Origin: a bacterium
Lineage (GTDB): Bacteria; Bacillota_I; Bacilli_A; RF39; UBA660
Assembly: GCA_004560915.1 (NCBI GenBank)
Contig: SFTR01000061.1
Location: forward strand, 1 to 6,698
DNA: 6,698 bases
Direction: 5' to 3'
The number at the start of each line of letters is the position of its first letter. Position 1 is the first letter of the stretch. This document shows, in pieces, positions 5,014 to 6,698 of the stretch. The translations under genes and the position numbers were made by a program. The notes under the pieces were generated by a model that was not told where the DNA came from, made no database searches, and worked only from the letters and a program-made list of their open reading frames with translations.

Positions 5014-5745
5014 AAAATTGCTATTTATTTCATCATAACTATAACCTTTTCTAAGTAAAGATGAAATTATTTTATTTTTATCTCCTTTAAATTTTCTATC
5101 AGCTTTTAGAAAATCTTTATTTAAAGCATCACTAGAATATTCTATATTAGAAAGTAATTCATCTATCATATATTTATCATACCCTATATTATATAAATCA
5201 TTCTTCATTTTAGTTATAAACATATAATAACTCTTACTCTTCATAATAGATTTCTTTTTATTTATTAGTTTCTCTAGTTTACTTTTCCATACTTCTTCAT
5301 CAATATGAGATAAATATTCATCTACTATATCTTCATCTATTTCTAAATCTATTAATTGTTTACGTATCTTAAAAGGTCCATCACTACTAAGAAGTATTTT
5401 ATCATTAATATATGCTTCTGTATATCTCTTATCATCAAGCAAATTTAATTTATCAAGTTTTTCTAATGCATAATCTATACACTTATTATTAAACTCTTTT
5501 CTCTTTAAATATTCTACTATTTCTTTTCTATTTCTAAGTTTAACTTCTATATAATTAAGAGCCATATTATAAGCATCATAATAACTATTCTCATCTATTA
5601 ATTTATCCATTTCTTCTAAACTTATATCTTTCTTTAATAATAAATCATATTTTAAAATGATATCTTCATAAAGCGTTAGTTCCGTGGTATCTAAAAATAT
5701 CTTATATTTATTTTTACCCACTTTCTTAAATTTATTAATATGCAT
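5008..5745 (-). CDS. recX: RecX family recombination regulator
   Basis: 245 residues, close to the size of Bacillus-type RecX (about 265). RecX binds RecA filaments and tunes strand exchange and SOS induction in the cytoplasm. The N-terminal domain (residues 8-45, KVGKNKYKIFLD then EDIILKYDLLLKKDIS) matches the beta-rich extension of Firmicutes RecX. Three-helix RecX repeats follow: about 57-100 (ALNYIEVKLRNRKEIVEYL), 101-150 (LLDDKRYTEAYI, then GPFKIRKQL), and weaker repeats to the end, finishing with KIISSLLRKGYSYDEI. The ATG at 5745 follows GGTGAT (5755-5750) with 4-base spacing. It ends inside its own terminator and has a terminator just upstream, so it appears monocistronic. No recA or LexA box was seen in the window. 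Confidence 0.9.
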   Translation of the reverse strand: MHINKFKKVGKNKYKIFLDTTELTLYEDIILKYDLLLKKDISLEEMDKLIDENSYYDAYNMALNYIEVKLRNRKEIVEYLKRKEFNNKCIDYALEKLDKLNLLDDKRYTEAYINDKILLSSDGPFKIRKQLIDLEIDEDIVDEYLSHIDEEVWKSKLEKLINKKKSIMKSKSYYMFITKMKNDLYNIGYDKYMIDELLSNIEYSSDALNKDFLKADRKFKGDKNKIISSLLRKGYSYDEINSNFK

Positions 5746-5761
5746 TTATATCACCAAAAAT

Positions 5762-5767
5762 ATCATA
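5762..5767 (-). promoter_or_regulatory. Possible -10 box of recX
   Basis: TATGAT (5767-5762, 5/6 to consensus) lies in the 26-base gap between the preceding terminator and the recX ribosome binding site. No recognisable -35 is present; the expected place falls inside the hairpin (CTATAC/TATACG). Weak call, supported mainly by recX needing a promoter after a terminator. Confidence 0.3.
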
Positions 5768-5771
5768 TCAT

Positions 5772-5800
5772 AAAAAAATAGTTTCGTATAGAAACTATTT
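5772..5800 (-). terminator. Intrinsic terminator of the CofE-like gene
   Basis: The perfect 10-bp inverted repeat AAATAGTTTC (5776-5785) / GAAACTATTT (5791-5800) has the 5-base loop GTATA. Read on the minus strand the stem runs into a T tract (5778-5772). It begins nine bases after the stop codon at 5812-5810. Confidence 0.8.
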
Positions 5801-5809
5801 ATATATTTA

Positions 5810-6698
5810 TTAGTCATTACTATAGTTAGTGAAATATCTTTGAATAAGTATTACTGGAGTACCTTTATCTCCACTTCCACTTGTCAAATCACATAAACTA
5901 CCTAATAAATCTGTATAACGTCTTGGTGTAGTACCTTGTGTAGCCATTGAACCTTTAAGTTTAGAATCTTTAGTTCTAATTTCTTCTATCATTGCCTTCG
6001 TTAGTTCTTCACCCTTTAAATCTTTAAATTTATTCTCACTAAAATATTTAAGTTTTATTTCATTTGGACTTCCCTCTAATCCACTAGTATAAGCAGGACT
6101 AACTACTGGGTCTGCTAGTTCCCAAATCTTACCTACTGGATCTCTAAATGCTCCATCTCCATAAACCATAACTTCTACAGTTTTACCAGTTTTTTCTTTT
6201 ATTAATTCTTGAACTCTATTTACAAGTATATCTCCAGTTCTTGGAAATAACTTAACTCTTTCTTCAGTAGAACGATTACTACCTAATAGCCCATATGGAG
6301 AATATCCGCTTGAATCAACACTTTGATTCAATATATCACTTAATGTAAGTACACGTGCTTCATTATCATTCTTAAGAATTCTTGCTTTAGTTTCAATTCT
6401 AGTATGTATATCACATGCTATAACATCTTTAGTATATTTTAATATGTCTTCAGGTCTATTTGAAAATACCATTTCAAACTCACAACCTTCTTTTAATACT
6501 AAATCACGATATACTTCATACATATTAACACCAGTAAATAAGTGTTTAAAATGACCAAATTTTTCTTTATATTCATTTTCAGTTATTAAATCTGATGATG
6601 GATTTACATTATATTTAATTAAATCTTCTCTATATAGAATATCATTTCCTACTTCATCAGATGGATAACTTGATAATAATGTTATTTTCTTAGTACTA
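5810..6698 (-). CDS. CofE-like (COG1478) gamma-glutamyl ligase homologue, N-terminus beyond window
   Basis: The stop is TAA at 5812-5810; the frame stays open to the right edge, giving 295 residues. The ATG at 6523 is internal: conserved sequence continues upstream of it (SSYPSDEVGND about 14 residues from the edge, then EKFGHFKHLFTGVN directly before it). Family hallmarks downstream are ACDIHTR, SVDSSGYSPYGLLGSN, LFPRTGDILVNRVQ, VMVYGDGAFRDPVGKIWE, ADPVVSPAYTSGLEGSPNE, TTPRRYTDLLGSLCDLTSGS and GDKGTPVILIQRYF. This is the long Firmicutes form (about 395-400 residues), annotated as coenzyme F420-0:L-glutamate ligase because of homology to CofE, which adds glutamate to F420-0. Most Firmicutes make no F420 and nothing here supports F420 synthesis, so the real acceptor is probably another molecule and is unknown. 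About 100 N-terminal residues lie outside the window. Confidence 0.85.
   Translation of the reverse strand, partial: STKKITLLSSYPSDEVGNDILYREDLIKYNVNPSSDLITENEYKEKFGHFKHLFTGVNMYEVYRDLVLKEGCEFEMVFSNRPEDILKYTKDVIACDIHTRIETKARILKNDNEARVLTLSDILNQSVDSSGYSPYGLLGSNRSTEERVKLFPRTGDILVNRVQELIKEKTGKTVEVMVYGDGAFRDPVGKIWELADPVVSPAYTSGLEGSPNEIKLKYFSENKFKDLKGEELTKAMIEEIRTKDSKLKGSMATQGTTPRRYTDLLGSLCDLTSGSGDKGTPVILIQRYFTNYSND

Noticed and set aside
5776..5800. Perfect inverted repeat as an operator for recX
   Set aside because: The adjoining T tract on the minus strand and its place just after a stop codon explain it as a terminator. It does not resemble a LexA box.
5810..6523. CofE-like protein as a complete 237-residue gene starting at 6523
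   Set aside because: The frame is open to the window edge and family-typical sequence (SSYPSDEVGN, FTGVN) continues upstream, so the ATG is an internal methionine.
1..6698. Mycoplasma-type genetic code (TGA = Trp)
   Set aside because: Trp residues checked are TGG and every gene reads correctly with standard stops. The mere absence of TGA among the gene stops (only TAA and TAG) is not enough to suggest recoding.

Overview
The window is a very AT-rich piece of a low-GC Gram-positive (Firmicutes/Bacilli-type) chromosome. This rests on strong AAGGAGG-type ribosome binding sites, sigma-A-like promoters, short hairpin-plus-T-run terminators, a PrsA-type lipoprotein foldase, RecX, and two tiny YjcZ-like proteins. 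Trp is encoded by TGG wherever I checked, and no gene needs TGA to be read through, so the standard code fits and Mycoplasma-type code 4 is not indicated. The surface-protein style resembles what I recall from uncultivated gut Bacilli (RF39/Erysipelotrichales-like), but genus and species cannot be given.

Layout, left to right. (1) Minus strand, 1-922: the N-terminal 307 residues of a secreted surface protein that runs off the left edge, with its own promoter. (2) Minus strand, 1012-1238: two tandem tiny membrane-protein genes (36 and 31 codons), each with a strong ribosome binding site, ending in a terminator. (3) Plus strand, 1370-2362: a PrsA-like peptidyl-prolyl isomerase lipoprotein. (4) Plus strand, 2445-3893: a membrane-anchored polysaccharide deacetylase with Ig-like repeats. 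(5) Minus strand, 3910-4953: a short M3-like HExxH metallopeptidase homologue, convergent with the deacetylase across one shared terminator. (6) Minus strand, 5008-5745: recX. (7) Minus strand, 5810 to the right edge: a CofE-like (COG1478) gamma-glutamyl ligase homologue with its N-terminus outside the window.

The left half is about the cell envelope: surface protein, tiny membrane proteins, secretion foldase and glycan deacetylase. PrsA could help fold the exported neighbours, but that is inference. The right half is three cytoplasmic genes that look independently transcribed. Packing is tight: terminators overlap stop codons (recX, deacetylase/M3 pair) and promoters sit in or next to the preceding terminator. 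No stretch over about 130 bases lacks a gene, and I saw no tRNA, rRNA, CRISPR array, insertion sequence or riboswitch.

No clear new multi-gene system is visible. The items most worth checking are the tiny-gene pair with its sporulation-type promoter candidate, the reduced M3-like protein, the orphan CofE-like ligase, and the MRKI mini-ORF overlapping the prsA start.
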